Shown: positions 36,530 to 47,950 of the stretch, piece by piece
Numbering within the stretch: the first letter of the stretch is position 1
How the letters are laid out: each line of letters opens with the position of its first letter
Assembly (NCBI GenBank): GCA_946800325.1
Contig: OX326956.1
Span: 44,965,552-45,029,551, forward strand
Direction of reading: 5' to 3'
DNA length: 64,000 nucleotides
Origin: Luzula sylvatica
Lineage: Eukaryota; Streptophyta; Magnoliopsida; Poales; Juncaceae
Translations under genes and position numbers: made by a program
The notes under the pieces: generated by a model
Databases searched by the model: none
The model's input: only the letters and a program-made list of their open reading frames with translations
Told to the model about the DNA's origin: nothing

Positions 36530-37190
36530 ACGGACATAATGTTCCGTCGTGACGGACTGCAAGTCAAAACTAGCTGTTACAGTAGAATATTCGAAATACT
36601 ACTCAATCCGTCATGACTGACTTATGGTCCGTCATGACGGACCTCAAGTATGCATGTTGGTCGTTCCAACGCACAAATAGTTCGTTACGACTAACCTCAT
36701 ATTGTGAATTTGCTTTTCTTAATAGTCCGTCCTGACTGAGTAATGTGCGGCACGACGAACTTGAAGTATGCACAAGGTCCGTCACGACTGAGTAACGTGC
36801 GTCGTGACGGACTGTCACTGTAAGTTTGATTATTTGTCGACTTACATTGTCCGTCATGACTGAGTGGAGTGAGTCATGACAGATGTCATAGGTCAGTCAC
36901 AACGGATTGGTTCATCCGTTGTGACGGACAGTGTGTTCAAACTCATGTATGAGTTAAGGTTCGTCATGGCATTCTGTCGTCAGTCATGACGGACCTCTTC
37001 TGTAACGTACGGTGAGTTTGCTTTGAGAACTTTTTGTATAGTCCGTCATGACGTTTATTGGTACGTCACGACCGACTTTGGATCTCAGACATGACACATT
37101 AGTGAACCGTCATGACGGACTTTATAGAGTGTACAATTCTCAAGCTTCAACGTGTGTGTTCGTCATGACGGGCTGGCCGTCCTCCGTGAC
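36530..37190 (-). promoter_or_regulatory. U3 palindrome array, CCGTCR+YGACGG type
   Basis: About 18 spaced near-palindromes such as TCCGTCATGACGGA, TCCGTCGTGACGGA and TACGTCACGACC. Each half is a YGACGG word containing the TGACG/CGACG core. The array lies just upstream (minus sense) of the LTR TATA box, in the position held by MYB-type palindromes in the related LTRs. Confidence 0.8.
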
Positions 37191-37514
37191 GGACTATACA
37201 CAATTTTCACACCTTTTCTATTTTATATTTTCGAATATTTGTTTCTTAATCTTGAGTTAAATTCAAAGACAAGTTTAGGGATATCTATGGTTATTTTGAT
37301 GATGGTGATATCCCAACTTGCGGAGGTCTTCGACGTCTTATATCTTTACTTGACCATGCGTTTCTTTACGGTCTTGACTTCCTTAATTTCTTGATGTTCT
37401 TGTGTTCTTTTGTGGATTGCACCTATGTCTCTACATGTGTCACTCATACAAATTTTGATTAGTGTTATCGATATTGTTTTGAGATAATCAAACAATAGGA
37501 TATTTGAATCAACA

Positions 37515-37885
37515 AAAACCTACCGTCATGACGCACTATCGTCGTGACGCTGAGATCAGTTAGTCATGATGCTATACTCATCGATTGACTTCCATATTAT
37601 TACTGCGTCACGACGGACCATATCGTTCGTCACGACACACTGTGTAATATATGTCAGTTTTGCAAAATTTCATTATGCATCCAATCGTTTGGACGAACAC
37701 GTACGTTCATATATCCTTATTTGTACAATATTCTAGTTGATTTATAAATGTATTTACTTCAGTTATTAAAGATCGATAGAAACGTGTAAATTGATCCAGG
37801 CAAACCTTGTAATCGTTGATTCAGAAAGTTAATTATTGGGCCTAAACGGCTCAAAACATATCCGGAGACGTAGATACTATTTGCA
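37515..37885 (+). repeat. Inverted fragment of a second CATG-type LTR
   Basis: Further CCGTCATGACG-type words (37523-37640) are followed by a phrase matching the solo LTR at 48481-50019 in the plus sense (AGATCGATAGAAA...GGCAAA, then CCGGAGACGTAG). It lies head to head with the solo LTR on its left. Confidence 0.65.
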
Positions 37886-39480
37886 AATTATTAACGCCAA
37901 CATATTTTAAATTATTTCTTTTTATATATTTTAAATTATTTAAATGTCCGCATATATACTACTTGCACAATATTAACGTCAAAATTAAACCTTATGTTTA
38001 CTTATTCATCCCGTTTTATGTATGGGATAATCAACCTCTTTTCGTTGAAGAATGAGGGGTCCTAATGTCCTATTAACTCCCAATCTCATTTCTCAACACA
38101 CAGGAAGCATATTTTTTTTTCAATTTGAATCTTTTTGGAAAACAAATTTCGGGAAACTATTAAATAACCGTTTATTTTCTAGATTTTCAAAAACCTCCTA
38201 AAATATATATTCTTTTATCATAAAAATAATACTTTTAGGTTTTTTTTGGAAATAGTCTAGATGGAGGTTTTCATAATTTTCAATTAAGGGGGGGGGGGGG
38301 GGGGGGGTGGTGGTTTGGAGAACTCACCTTTCACATATGTATTCATTGTTTACTTAATACAACAATTATTTCGCTTATTTTAAGTATGAAAGGCGATTGT
38401 TTACATTCAATTGGTTCATGTTTTTTTAGATTACATGGTCCCATTTGTTGATTGTTCCGACGATGCCTTCGCCAATCAGTGTTTTTTTCTGCATCGTCCC
38501 TGTATTTTTGCTTGATGACATTTTGATGTTTATATTATATAAATGACGAACTAATTATTATTATCGAATAATAAATTCTGAAATTTAATCAAAATCAAAT
38601 CAAATATATTTGAAACTAAATAAAAAAATCATCTTCTCGACCGAGTAACTATGACTATTAATACTTAAAAAGTTTTTTTTTTTTGATTAGACTTAAAAAG
38701 TTAAAAACGCAAAAAGACATGTTTTACTAAACTTCATATTTTAATTAGAAAAAAATATATCAAACAATACAAATATTTTGTCACCCGTGACACATATCTT
38801 GTTATAAATTTTCTTCAAGGCCTGTACATATTTGACAGTGTTTATGACACGAATAGGAAACCTTATAAAAAAGAAAATACAAAACAGAATAGGTTCTTGG
38901 AAAAGATCAATGAGAGTTTTCACGTGGAAAAGATGAGAAAAGTAGAGACTCGAAAATTGTCTAGTTAATTGAGATACAATGTGTGTACCCAAAAAAAAAA
39001 AGTTGTTAAAAATATTATAGATTTAAATTATTGTGAGAGTTTTCTTTTTTCTTTTCTATTTTTTGAGAAATTATTATTTTCATTTTCATTATTATATTTT
39101 TGTTTATTTTTTACGATGATTTTATTCAAATGTATCCGTTTAACATATGTTAAATGATATATTAATTTAGTTTAATAATTTTTTTTTCCAAATTTACAGA
39201 TTTAAATTTCATTAAGTATTTATGGTTGTAAACAAAGTTGTTAAAAATATTAAATATATTAATGATGTGTGAAACGAATCTTTTTTAAATTCTTTTCTTA
39301 TATATGATGGAAAAAATTAAATAGTTATGATTTACCATTATCATTAATACAGACGCCAACACATCAATCAATCAAGGAAATTTTAAGAGGACATCCATTA
39401 CCACTCAATTTTTTTTTGGAGGAATAGACATACAATAATTAGAAACAGAAAATAAAATCCTAATACTCAATTGGTTATGT
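37886..39480. other. Intergenic DNA with a G20 run
   Basis: A G20 homopolymer lies at 38288-38307. The preceding 130 bases resemble the ends of unidentified elements (AAACCTCCTAAAATAT, GGTTTTTTTTGGAAA). No gene seen; frames at 38741-39157 are AT-rich and unsupported. Confidence 0.5.
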
Positions 39481-39484
39481 AAAA

Positions 39485-39981
39485 TTGACAATTCGCAACC
39501 TAATATCATATGGGCAAAATGTATGTCCAAACTATACAACGTAAACTCGGTAACGGACCTCGAACAAAAACAAGATAACCAATCAACTTTCCAAAATCAA
39601 TTAAAGGAATGACAACATACAAGGAAAATGATGTTACCACCTTATGGAAATGAAATAAAACTGGCTTATTCTCGGCAAAATTGACATACACTATGATGAG
39701 AAATCCAGGAGTTCTAAGTCCATGGCAAGGGCTAATTTGAAAAATAAAAGCGCCGACCGAGCTCAAAATTTTCATATGGCTTGCGATGGAAAACAAGTTA
39801 AATACGACCGATATATTGGCAAAAAAGAGATTGATCACACATCGATAAATGTGCACTTTGTAAAGAGACCCTCGAGAATATAGATCGTATATTTGGATCT
39901 TGCACATACACCCGAGCGGTATGGAAATTAGAAGACCGACTACAAACGAAACATAAACCGGCCGTACTACAAGGAGACATA
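39485..39981 (+). pseudogene. LINE remnant: zf-RVT region
   Basis: The plus strand at about 39735-39950 reads KIKAPTELKIFIWLAMENKL then a CTLC finger half, and after a frameshift CKETLENIDRIFGSCTYTRAVW. This is the zinc-binding domain that closes plant LINE reverse transcriptases (FIWLA..L.T, CxLC...E...H/R..F..C...VW). Stops and at least one frameshift are present. The tail continues after an inserted MITE at 41936. The longer antisense frame over this region is a shadow. Confidence 0.8.
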
Positions 39982-40754
39982 GGCTTGTTTGATTAGGAGG
40001 AGTAAGGGGGATTAAATGAGACAAGAAAGAAGAATGACGGATAAAACAATTTTCAGGTGTTTGATTTGAAAGAAAATAAAAGATAACCAAATCCTTGTTG
40101 CTTGTCTTTCAGACTCTCTCTCCGATATTTTCTTTCAATTGATGTCCGTAAAAAAAGTATGGAAAACCAAATCCTTCATCTCTCACTTTCAATTAATCCA
40201 TAAAATATATTAAATAAACAAATTAATATATAAATACATTATATAAAAATATAATTAATAAATACAATTATTTTATTTACAATAATATAATTTATTTGAA
40301 TATAATCCACTTTATTTAATTCATTATATAATTATATTTCATAATTATATGAAAATATAATTATATGATGAATTAAATAAAGTATATTAATATTAATTTA
40401 ATATAAAATTAATATACTTTATTAATATAATTATATAAAAATATATAATTATATAAAACAAATATAGGTACGAGTAACGACAATCCATCGTTTTTTGGGT
40501 GCCATTCAAAAAAATTATACTTTATAATTGATTTAATATAATTATATAATTAATATCTATACTTTATTTAATATATAGTATATACTAATATAATTTTGTT
40601 ATGTATAATATATATTATATACTTTATTTATTTAGTATATTAATTTATAATTAAACAGTATAGAGCTAATATCGAATTATTTTTCTTAATACATTATAAT
40701 ATGAATTCTTAATAATTAAAATGAATTAATATTAAAAATATATATCAACAAATC

Positions 40755-40869
40755 AATATATATATATATATATGTATATGTATATATATGTATATATATG
40801 TATATATATATATATGTATATATATGTATATATATATATATGTATATATATGTATATATATATGATGTA

Positions 40870-40950
<81 letters not shown>
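40755..40950. repeat. (TATG/TA)n microsatellite
   Basis: Long runs of TATATG and TA, giving Tyr/Ile frames on both strands that are not genes. Confidence 0.95.
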
Positions 40951-41683
40951 GATCAATGACCAACACTATTGGTTGGCCAACATCGGCCAACAACACTTAT
41001 TACCAATGTTTTAAATTGCGATATAGCGGTCCATTGCGCTTGAACAATAATTTACACATGATCCCCGATATTGCGTCATATTGCGCCATATTGCGGCGAT
41101 ATTGCGGCGCTATATAGCAGGTTGCGGTGTTGCGTTTTGTTAATATTTATTGCGATTTGCGGTATTGCGGCGCAATTGCGCCGCAATTTAAATCATTGCT
41201 TATTACACTAAGTCTAAATATTATAATCGAATCTTAACCGTATAGATATGTTTTATATCATTTAGATATGATGTAGAATAAATTTTACACAATTTCGATT
41301 TTTGTATCTAACAAAACCGATAACATATTTTCACAACTGTCTATTTCGGTAAATTTATAGATTTCCATGAAGGAAAACTCGAAACTTAGTAAAAATTCAT
41401 CTTGAGCCTATCTATATGATTTAAAATACATCCAAACCAAAAAAATCGAATTTCAAAATTTATTTAATGATGATTAATGTTGTAACTATTTCCTACCGTT
41501 CAATTTGTTAAAGTATTATGATAAGTATGATAGAAGTTTTTATTTTTCATGAAATTAAATCTACAATATTCTCAAATGATATAAATCATATCTATACGGT
41601 TAAAATTCGATTTTAATCTTTAGATTTAATGAAATAGGTGTTGTTGGCCGACGTTGGCCAAACAAAGTGTTGACCATTGATCC
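40951..41683. mobile_element. Long-inverted-repeat element inside a TA tract
   Basis: The arms begin GATCAATGACCAACACT (40951) and, inverted, GATCAATGGTCAACACT (near 41683). They stay paired for about 130 bases through TTGGCCAACATCGGCCAACA and AACCGTATAGATATG. The left arm is interrupted by a hAT MITE. TA repeats abut both ends (40755-40950 and 41691-41727), hiding any target duplication. Confidence 0.8.
41004..41198. mobile_element. hAT-type MITE (TTGCGGCG family), 195 bp
   Basis: Ends CAATGTTTTAAATTGCG and, inverted, CAATGATTTAAATTGCG, with a perfect 8-bp duplication CTTATTAC (40996-41003 and 41199-41206). It is inserted in the left arm of the inverted-repeat element. Confidence 0.93.
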
Positions 41684-41687
41684 TATC

Positions 41688-41730
<43 letters not shown>

Positions 41731-41935
41731 CAAAATAAATATTATACCTAACTACTTTGAAATTTTCTTTCACATCAAACAATAACTTTCGATTTCCATC
41801 ATTTAGCATTCTAACACATCAAACAATACATGTGAGAAACGAATATCCATCAAACACTTAACCCTTATTTCATTTTCTCTAGACCATACGAGAATCCTTC
41901 AAAATTCTCCAAAATCTCTTGCATCAAACGGCCCC

Positions 41936-42124
41936 ATAGTGGACTCATTAAAAGCAAAAAGGAAAAGACAAAAATTGAATGACAAAATAGACTGGATGTC
42001 ACGATGGACGGCGACGGCATGGAACATTTGGAAAGAACGTAAAAAACGTAAATTCCAAAAGATACATGCACCATCATTGAAGATAGCAAAAATATCGCTA
42101 GAAGAAGCTATGAGGCTGGTATAA
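41936..42124 (+). pseudogene. LINE remnant: C-terminal tail
   Basis: The plus frame reads KIDWMSRWTATAWNIWKERK, then KKRKFQKIHAPSLKIA and ISLEEAMRLV. This is the typical C-terminal end of plant LINE ORF2 (W.IWKERN.R.F followed by an amphipathic helix). It continues the zf-RVT remnant that breaks at 39981. Confidence 0.8.
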
Positions 42125-42294
42125 ATGGGGTTAGGAAAATGCTAAGTTACAATAGCTTATAGAATACAAAAGGAATATAATATTACGTGTAAATATTTTT
42201 CCTTTTTTCAATATATTAAAACGCTTGACCTTATTTTATGAAAAAAGAATACTCAAAATATTCCATACAAAAATATAATGAATATACTAAAAAT

Positions 42295-42625
42295 CAATGT
42301 TTAAAATTGCGGCGATATTGCGGAAATTGCGGTTTGGGATTTCGAATCGCAATTTCGCAATGAAATAATGCGGCAAATAGCGTTTTTGTGATATTGCGGA
42401 AATTGCGGCGAAATTGTGGCGAGATATCGGTCATATTGCGGATCCATTAACAAAGAAATATCCAAATCCATTAACAAACAAATATTCAAATCCATTAATT
42501 ATTAAAATACCCAAATCCATTAATAATTAAACCCATTAAACATGAAGCCCCTTAGATGCCCGATCCATTAATAATCAAATCCAAAATCCATTAATCAAAT
42601 TAAGTAAAAGCAATGTTTTAAAACT
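42295..42625. mobile_element. Partial relative of the TTGCGGCG hAT MITE
   Basis: It starts CAATGTTTAAAATTGCGGCG like the element at 41004 and carries many ATTGCGG words. It then runs into tandem AAATCCATTAA repeats (42440-42600) and a second CAATGTTTTAAAA start near 42613. The far terminus is missing. Confidence 0.55.
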
Positions 42626-42639
42626 CTTCTCTTCTCTTC

Positions 42640-42900
42640 CAAGCCAGGGGCCACAAAAAACTAGGGGGATTTACATATTTATCTTTTATTAAATTTAAAA
42701 TTACATATTTATCTTTTTTTAAATTAAAATTACATATTTACCCTTTCATAAATCTAAAATATCATATTTATCCAAAAATTGAAAACCATCCAATTTCTCC
42801 GTCAAACTTAACGATCAACATTTGAAATTACTGTTTTACCCTTCCAAAAATCCAAAATAACATATTTACCTCTTTAAAAATAAATATATATATAGTGAAA
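42640..42900. repeat. Repeated ACATATTTA(T/C)C stretch
   Basis: The phrase TTACATATTTATC / CATATTTACC recurs six times with AAATT(T)AAAAT spacers. This resembles transposable-element ends, but no border is found. Confidence 0.5.
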
Positions 42901-43001
42901 CGTTGTAAGTTCAAATTCCATTAACATCCACAATTTTCCCATTTATTCTCAAAAATAATTAATATAATTAAAAGAAGTCCATATTATCTTCACTGGTAGC
43001 C

Positions 43002-43862
43002 AGTTAGGGGTGTACGTTGACCGGGTTGGACGGATTTTTATCGAAACTATAATCCAACCCACTTAGAACGGGTTTCCATTTCTCCGACCCAACCCGACCC
43101 ATGATACTGATAAAATTTTCGAAACCCAACATAACCGGGTTGGGCGTGTTAGCCGGGTTTTTTTTTGCCGATTATATACTATATAGATATGTATTCGATT
43201 ATTCATATGTAACAAACAAATATTCAATAAGAACTATTTGTTGATTAAACACTCAAAATTATTTTAACAAACACATGAATCACGATTGAAAAATAAATGA
43301 TAATTTAATTAAATCATATAATATAACGAACACCCAATTCGATGGTACCAATTGTACTTGAATCAGATAATATAACATCAATTAAGTAAATGTGAATTCT
43401 AAATTTATGTCCCATGAAGAAGTTTTATGTTGTTGGTTTGATTATTTGAACTTCATATGCTTCCGACGTGGTGAAAATAAAAGAAAGAGTTTTATCATGT
43501 TATTGAATATTGAGTTTTGCTATGAACTTGTGGTTAATAATTTAATGGACTTGTGATCGTGTCTTAGTAGATTATTAATTGAAGTGAAGATAACCTAAGT
43601 CTAATTTATGTTAAACTAATGTAGAGGATAAATGTGATAATTAACTTTCTAAAGTATTAGAGATATGAATAAGTTTTACCTAATTAATTGAAAATTTGAT
43701 AATCTATGGGTCGGGTCGGGTTATTCGGGTTTTTAATTTCAAATTCACAACCCGATCCGCAAAAACAGGGTTGGTCGGGTCGGTCCGGGTCCCGATCCCA
43801 AAATTTTGAAACCCGCAAAATCGGATTGGTCCGGGTCGGGTTGGACAATTTTGTGGCTACCG
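43002..43862. mobile_element. Probable hAT-like element with GGGTCGGGT repeats
   Basis: Both ends are rich in GGGTTGG/CCCAACCC and GGGTCGGG words, and GGTAGCCA at the left (from 43002) is inverted at the right (TGGCTACC). The left TTAGGGGTGTAC resembles other hAT MITE ends here. No 8-bp duplication was found, so borders are uncertain. Confidence 0.5.
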
Positions 43863-43970
43863 CATTAATTTTAAGTCGTCCATGATGGTGTTATATGGAA
43901 AGGTACGTATAGACATATTTTTTTTTTATATTTTCCTTTATATTCTTTTTGTTTATTAATGTGTGACATA

Positions 43971-44500
43971 CTATGTTGCACGGATACGGATACGGGTATC
44001 GTATCCGATACGATACGGATACGGCAATTTTTGAAAAATTACGGATACGGATACGGCTATATAGTTATTATTTTAATATATTTATATTATATATAATAAA
44101 TAAATAAATAATAAATTAAATAATATTTTTAAATTAAATATTATGACAATAAAAAAAATCAACATAAAAATGCAAGTATCATAAAAGTATCTTAAATTTA
44201 TTTTAGAAGTATCCTAAAACTAGTTTTAGAAGTATCCTAGAAGTATCCTATATAAATTATTTAAAAATATTATGGGCCAAAATATATATTGGGTCGAAGT
44301 ATCCTAAATGGAGTATCCCAGCCGTATCCTGAACGTATCACAGCCGTATCCTGTCGTATCCGAAAAAAATAAATATTAAAATAAATGGATACGCCACGTG
44401 ACGTATCCGATACGTATCCGAGCCGTATCGTACCCGTATCCGTATCGATATCCGTATCCTCAGGATACTTCTGCATTTTTGATGTATCCGCGTAACATAG
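43971..44500. mobile_element. hAT-type MITE (GGATACGG, CTATGTT ends)
   Basis: Ends CTATGTTGCACGGATACGG and, inverted, CTATGTTACGCGGATACA, with a perfect 8-bp duplication GTGACATA (43963-43970 and 44501-44508). Arms are full of GTATCCGTATCC words. A decayed relative lies at 25251. Confidence 0.93.
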
Positions 44501-45083
44501 GTGACATATTTTCTATCGAATTATTAATTTTACTTTATTCACAGATGTTAAATTGTCCTTGTCGAAGCGCCCCAAGAACAAACACAGCAGGGTAGGCCCA
44601 TTTTCTTTTTTTTTTCTCTTTCTATTTTCACATTTCTCAAATAATGCAAAAATATTTTTGTCTTTTCGTCTCGAAGCGTGCACATAAATGGAAAAAATAA
44701 TAATCCATAATTTCTCTACCTCCCTAACAAAAAATAAAAATAAAATACAAAAATCCTTTTGGCACCTCACGAAAATAATATTTTACCGCTACAAAAAATA
44801 AAATATTTATAGATTATCCAAATTATTCAAGTACGTAATTATTTTTTAATTAAATTGAGTTTAAATTTTTACAATTTTAAATTAATCAAGTTGTAAAAAT
44901 ATGAATGAATGAATGGTCGCTGTGAAAAAGAAAAAACAAATAAAACATCGCTGTAACTTTACATTTATTCTTTCGTCCAAAAACTTTTAAATATTCTTTG
45001 CAAATTTACAAATCACTCCTTGAAAATATAATAAAATGCTCAAAGATCCTTACTGGGTTTCCAACGGCCAGTCTCGCCCTCAT

Positions 45084-45090
45084 TATATAA
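45084..45090 (+). promoter_or_regulatory. TATA box of the 45.2-kb gene
   Basis: TATATAA, 78 bases before the chosen ATG and just downstream of another in-frame ATG at 45036. The TATA position argues that 45168 is the start. Confidence 0.7.
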
Positions 45091-45167
45091 ACTCAAACCC
45101 CGTAATATCCCCTTCGTCAAATCTCGAATCCCGCCATTTTTACACTTTCTCCAGTTCTTCTTTGTCA

Positions 45168-45593
45168 ATGGATTCCTCAGAAAGTCTTAGCCGTAGTAAG
45201 AGACAACTAGACGAGATCTCCATCGAGTCGCCGCCGTATAAACGGTTTAAACCGGTGGATTTGCTGGATCTCCTGGAAGAAGAGAGTGAATCCGCAACTG
45301 GAGAGGAGAAAGAACTCGAATCGGTTATTAGAAGTCTCGAGGAAGAGATTGCCGGAGACGGCGAGTTAGGATTTTTGTTACACGCGTCGGATGATGAGCT
45401 CGGACTTCCTCCGCCGGGGGAATCGCCGGAGAAGGTGGTGGAAGAGGTTGTTTTGCCGGATGATGACGTGGCAGAGAGGGTTGCTGACGTGGAGGTTGAG
45501 TTGGAAAGTGGAGGGCATGGATGGTGTGAGGAGGTGTTATACGGACCGTTAGATCTGGCTGATCTGACGTGGCAGCCGATGCCGGCGACGTAG
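45168..45593 (+). CDS. Uncharacterised acidic 141-residue protein
   Basis: Single-exon frame, ATG at 45168 to TAG. The upstream ATG at 45036 would lie before the TATA box, so I start here. The N-terminus is MDSSESLSRSKRQLDEIS, followed by a basic patch YKRFK that could serve as a nuclear signal. Next come a Leu/Glu-rich segment (LLDLLEEESE), a stretch LGFLLHASDDELGLPP, a proline/acidic linker and a C-terminus with DLADLTWQPM. The phrase ASDDELGLPP is reminiscent of a small family of unnamed plant proteins, but I cannot verify that from the sequence. GC content and codon use are far above the AT-rich surroundings, supporting a real gene. Function unknown. Confidence 0.82.
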   Translation: MDSSESLSRSKRQLDEISIESPPYKRFKPVDLLDLLEEESESATGEEKELESVIRSLEEEIAGDGELGFLLHASDDELGLPPPGESPEKVVEEVVLPDDDVAERVADVEVELESGGHGWCEEVLYGPLDLADLTWQPMPAT

Positions 45594-46103
45594 TTAGTTG
45601 GATGGAGTTAGGGTTTGGTTTTGTAAAAAGGGGTAAGTAAAGAGTGTCGGTTAATTGGTAGTTTTAAGTGGATTAATCATGGTAAAAGACTAAAGAGAAT
45701 TTAATGCCGGACTTAACTGGAATTTGAAAAAGAAAGAACTTAATTATCACGAAGATTAAAAATATATATATTTTTTTTTAAGAGAATCTTAAATCACGAA
45801 TCTTGTTCATTATAGATTTTTTTTTTAAAAAAAATACACTTTTGTTCTCCAAACTTGTTTCAAATATGCAAGTTGCCCCAAATAAAAAATTGCACATTTT
45901 TACTCCCTAAATTTTCAAAAATTGTGCAGAATGTCACCTCCGATCATTTTGTGTTAAAACATCTGTTAAATGATGACATGACATGCTCATGTGGATTTTT
46001 TAAATATTTTTATATTATGACATGACAAATTATTCATATCCCGATCCGTTAGTTCCTAACCCGACCCGATCTCACTTCTCTTCTCTCTCAAACACACCCA
46101 AAC

Positions 46104-46106
<3 letters not shown>

Positions 46107-46160
<54 letters not shown>
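46107..46160 (+). repeat. (CT)n microsatellite
   Basis: About 27 CT units, possibly in the 5' leader of the fragment that follows. Confidence 0.95.
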
Positions 46161-46164
<4 letters not shown>

Positions 46165-46329
46165 CTCTCTCTCCTATTCCTGTCGTTGTGCTCTTGCTGT
46201 GATCTCATCTTCCATCTATTTTTGTCGCTGTACTCTCTTCTCTGTGCAACTCTGTCCAGTTGAGCCGAGAAAATAAATTGTGAAAATCCAATAACTCCTG
46301 CACAGGGGGTTGCGGATTTCCTTCTGAGG

Positions 46330-46383
46330 ATGGCTTATAGGAAAATAGCTCCGATAATATCTCGGTTATTGTCGTGGATTTGA
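46330..46383 (+). other. Possible captured 5' leader and first codons of a gene
   Basis: A CT-rich leader, an acceptor-like CCTGCACAG/G (near 46305) and an ATG opening MAYRKIAPIISRLLSWI, which has the look of a mitochondrial presequence. The frame stops after 17 codons and no further exon is recognisable. It could be a truncated gene fragment or chance. Confidence 0.25.
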
Positions 46384-46854
46384 AATCCAGGGCGAGGCGT
46401 AGGCAGCCGAAAGAATGACGGAATTCGATTCCGGGTAAACACGCAATCTTGATGTGTAGAATTAGGGTTAATTCTTTTGTGCAGATTGTTGAGAATTGAG
46501 ATTTTGATTTCACGAAATGTAAAGAAATAAATTGTGCGAAACTTGTCACAATTAATTGTTGTAAATATTTGTTGCCTCGTTGTCTTAATAACTCGTTCTT
46601 GAGATCTATATATGTTTTCTCTTGCCCGTTGTTTTTTTTTCGATTACGGAATGTTCTTTCATTTTTTTTCTGATAAATAAATTCACAGAGGCAATTTTTT
46701 AGTTGGTTTTACTGTTGAAATTGTTCGACCAAATACGACTCTCAATAATATTTATGTAACAGAGAAGATATCAACGTAACATTTATTATTCAATGCTAAT
46801 ATCAATGACTCTAGGTTGCGTACAAGTCCATAAAATGTCACATAATTTCGACAA

Positions 46855-47516
46855 ACTACCCTTGCGCCTTTTCGGATTTCGATTGAATACCTAACTCAAA
46901 CAATTACAATGTTTGCCTTGATCGATTTACACGAATTTATCGATCAATGGCGGGTTTTACAATTAGTAACTAGCCTATTACAATTTACTACTAACGAACT
47001 AGTCGTGATCGGTCACGCAAGTTGGGAATCGTTTAGTAGTGGATTCGAAATTGGATCTAATAATCTTTAAGAATGTTAAGATAATTAAGCTCAAGATTTA
47101 AAGTTAGGATTCTCTCTTTTGATTTGGAAAATATATTGGCTGAGATAATGAGAGAGAATGAGGGAAAAGTTCTATTTATAGAACACATAGACCCATCCCT
47201 TAATATGCTTTTTCTGCATAGTCCGTTACAATGGACACCAAGTCCGTTATAACGGACTATAAGTCAAACTAGCCGTTGAGGCTGTCATATTCGAATTATT
47301 ATACATTCCGTTATAACGAAAGTCATGTCCGTTATAACGGAATGCTGTGTTAATGAGTTCGTTGCAACGAACTGACAAGTCCGTTACAACGGACATCATA
47401 CTGGCAAACTCATTTCAAATTGATTTTAATTCCAGTCACAAACGGAGAGTATTCCGTTATAACGTTGAGAGGAACTCCGTTGTAACGGATTGGTTGATCC
47501 GTTAGAACGGACATGA
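46855..47516 (-). repeat. 3' LTR remnant of the Sirevirus-like element
   Basis: Collinear with 57740-58370 of the complete LTR (TTTCGGATTTCGATTGAAT, GTGATCGGTCACGCAAGTTG, TATTTATAGAACACATAGACCC, then the palindrome zone). The left end is not found, and the right end is joined directly to reverse transcriptase coding sequence. The RNase H region, the polypurine tract and part of the LTR have therefore been deleted. Confidence 0.85.
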
Positions 47517-47719
47517 ATATCCAACAAAAATTTCGGGTTGATAGGCGTTAGATAATAGGAAGGTTGATAGGCGCCCATACCATGCTCGAGGGGCTTGTTT
47601 CAACCCGTATAAGGCTTTCGAAAGCTTACACACGTGATTCAGGTATTTTGGATCTTTGAATCCCGGGGGTTGCTCGACGTAGACTTCTTCTTCAATTTCC
47701 CCATTTAGGAAAGCACTCT
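47517..47719 (-). pseudogene. Sirevirus-like RT fragment, distal to the CACTA insertion
   Basis: The minus strand reads [20 protein letters not shown], then a [10 protein letters not shown] block, and continues the RT frame that breaks after QMDV at 53138. The YVDD region and all of RNase H are missing because of the deletion to the LTR remnant. Confidence 0.9.
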
Positions 47720-47747
47720 CACTACAACAGATCTGCACATCAGCGAC

Positions 47748-47950
47748 GGTAAAAACCATCGCTGATACTCCCAAAAACCGTCGCTGAAAGTTTTACCGAC
47801 GGCATCCTGTCGCTAATCTCCCGTCGCTGAAAGGGACGTCGCTAATGTCACTTTTTCCGACGGGCCGTCGCTGATGTCACTTTTTCCGACGATTGTTCTT
47901 TCTCCGGCGGGCCGTCGCAGAACCTTTCTCCGTCGGGCCGTCGCATAACC
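47748..47950. repeat. CACTA left subterminal array
   Basis: About a dozen CGACGG, CCGTCGC and GGGCCGTCGC words in both orientations, the expected binding-site array of an En/Spm-type element. Confidence 0.9.

Larger units (their letters stand above)
35909..37514 (-). repeat. Solo LTR, Sirevirus-like family, CCGTCATGACGG type
   Basis: It starts TGTTGTTTAATTTAG and ends TTTGAATCAACA. It is collinear with the LTR at 57509-59044 (shared GAGTTCGGTAGGTGGTT, GTCACGCAAGTTGGGAAT and the TATA region). Flanks GAAAC (35904-35908) and AAAAC (37515-37519) match at 4 of 5. No internal region follows, so it is a solo LTR. In the minus transcription sense the palindrome array (about 36530-37190) lies upstream of a TATAAATA (plus 36473-36480). 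Confidence 0.85.
39982..41935. mobile_element. MITE-like insertion splitting the LINE remnant
   Basis: The ends GGCTTGTTTGAT (left) and, inverted, GGGGCCGTTTGAT (right) resemble Harbinger/Tourist termini. ATA flanks both sides (39979-39981 and 41936-41938). LINE coding sequence stops at the left edge and resumes at the right. The inside is AT-rich and carries further insertions. Confidence 0.6.

Noticed and set aside
39506..40090. 194-residue minus-strand frame
   Set aside because: It is antisense to the LINE zf-RVT remnant and extends into the adjoining MITE; composition is that of a shadow frame.
40716..41014. Tyr/Ile-rich frames on both strands
   Set aside because: Translations of a TA/TATG microsatellite.
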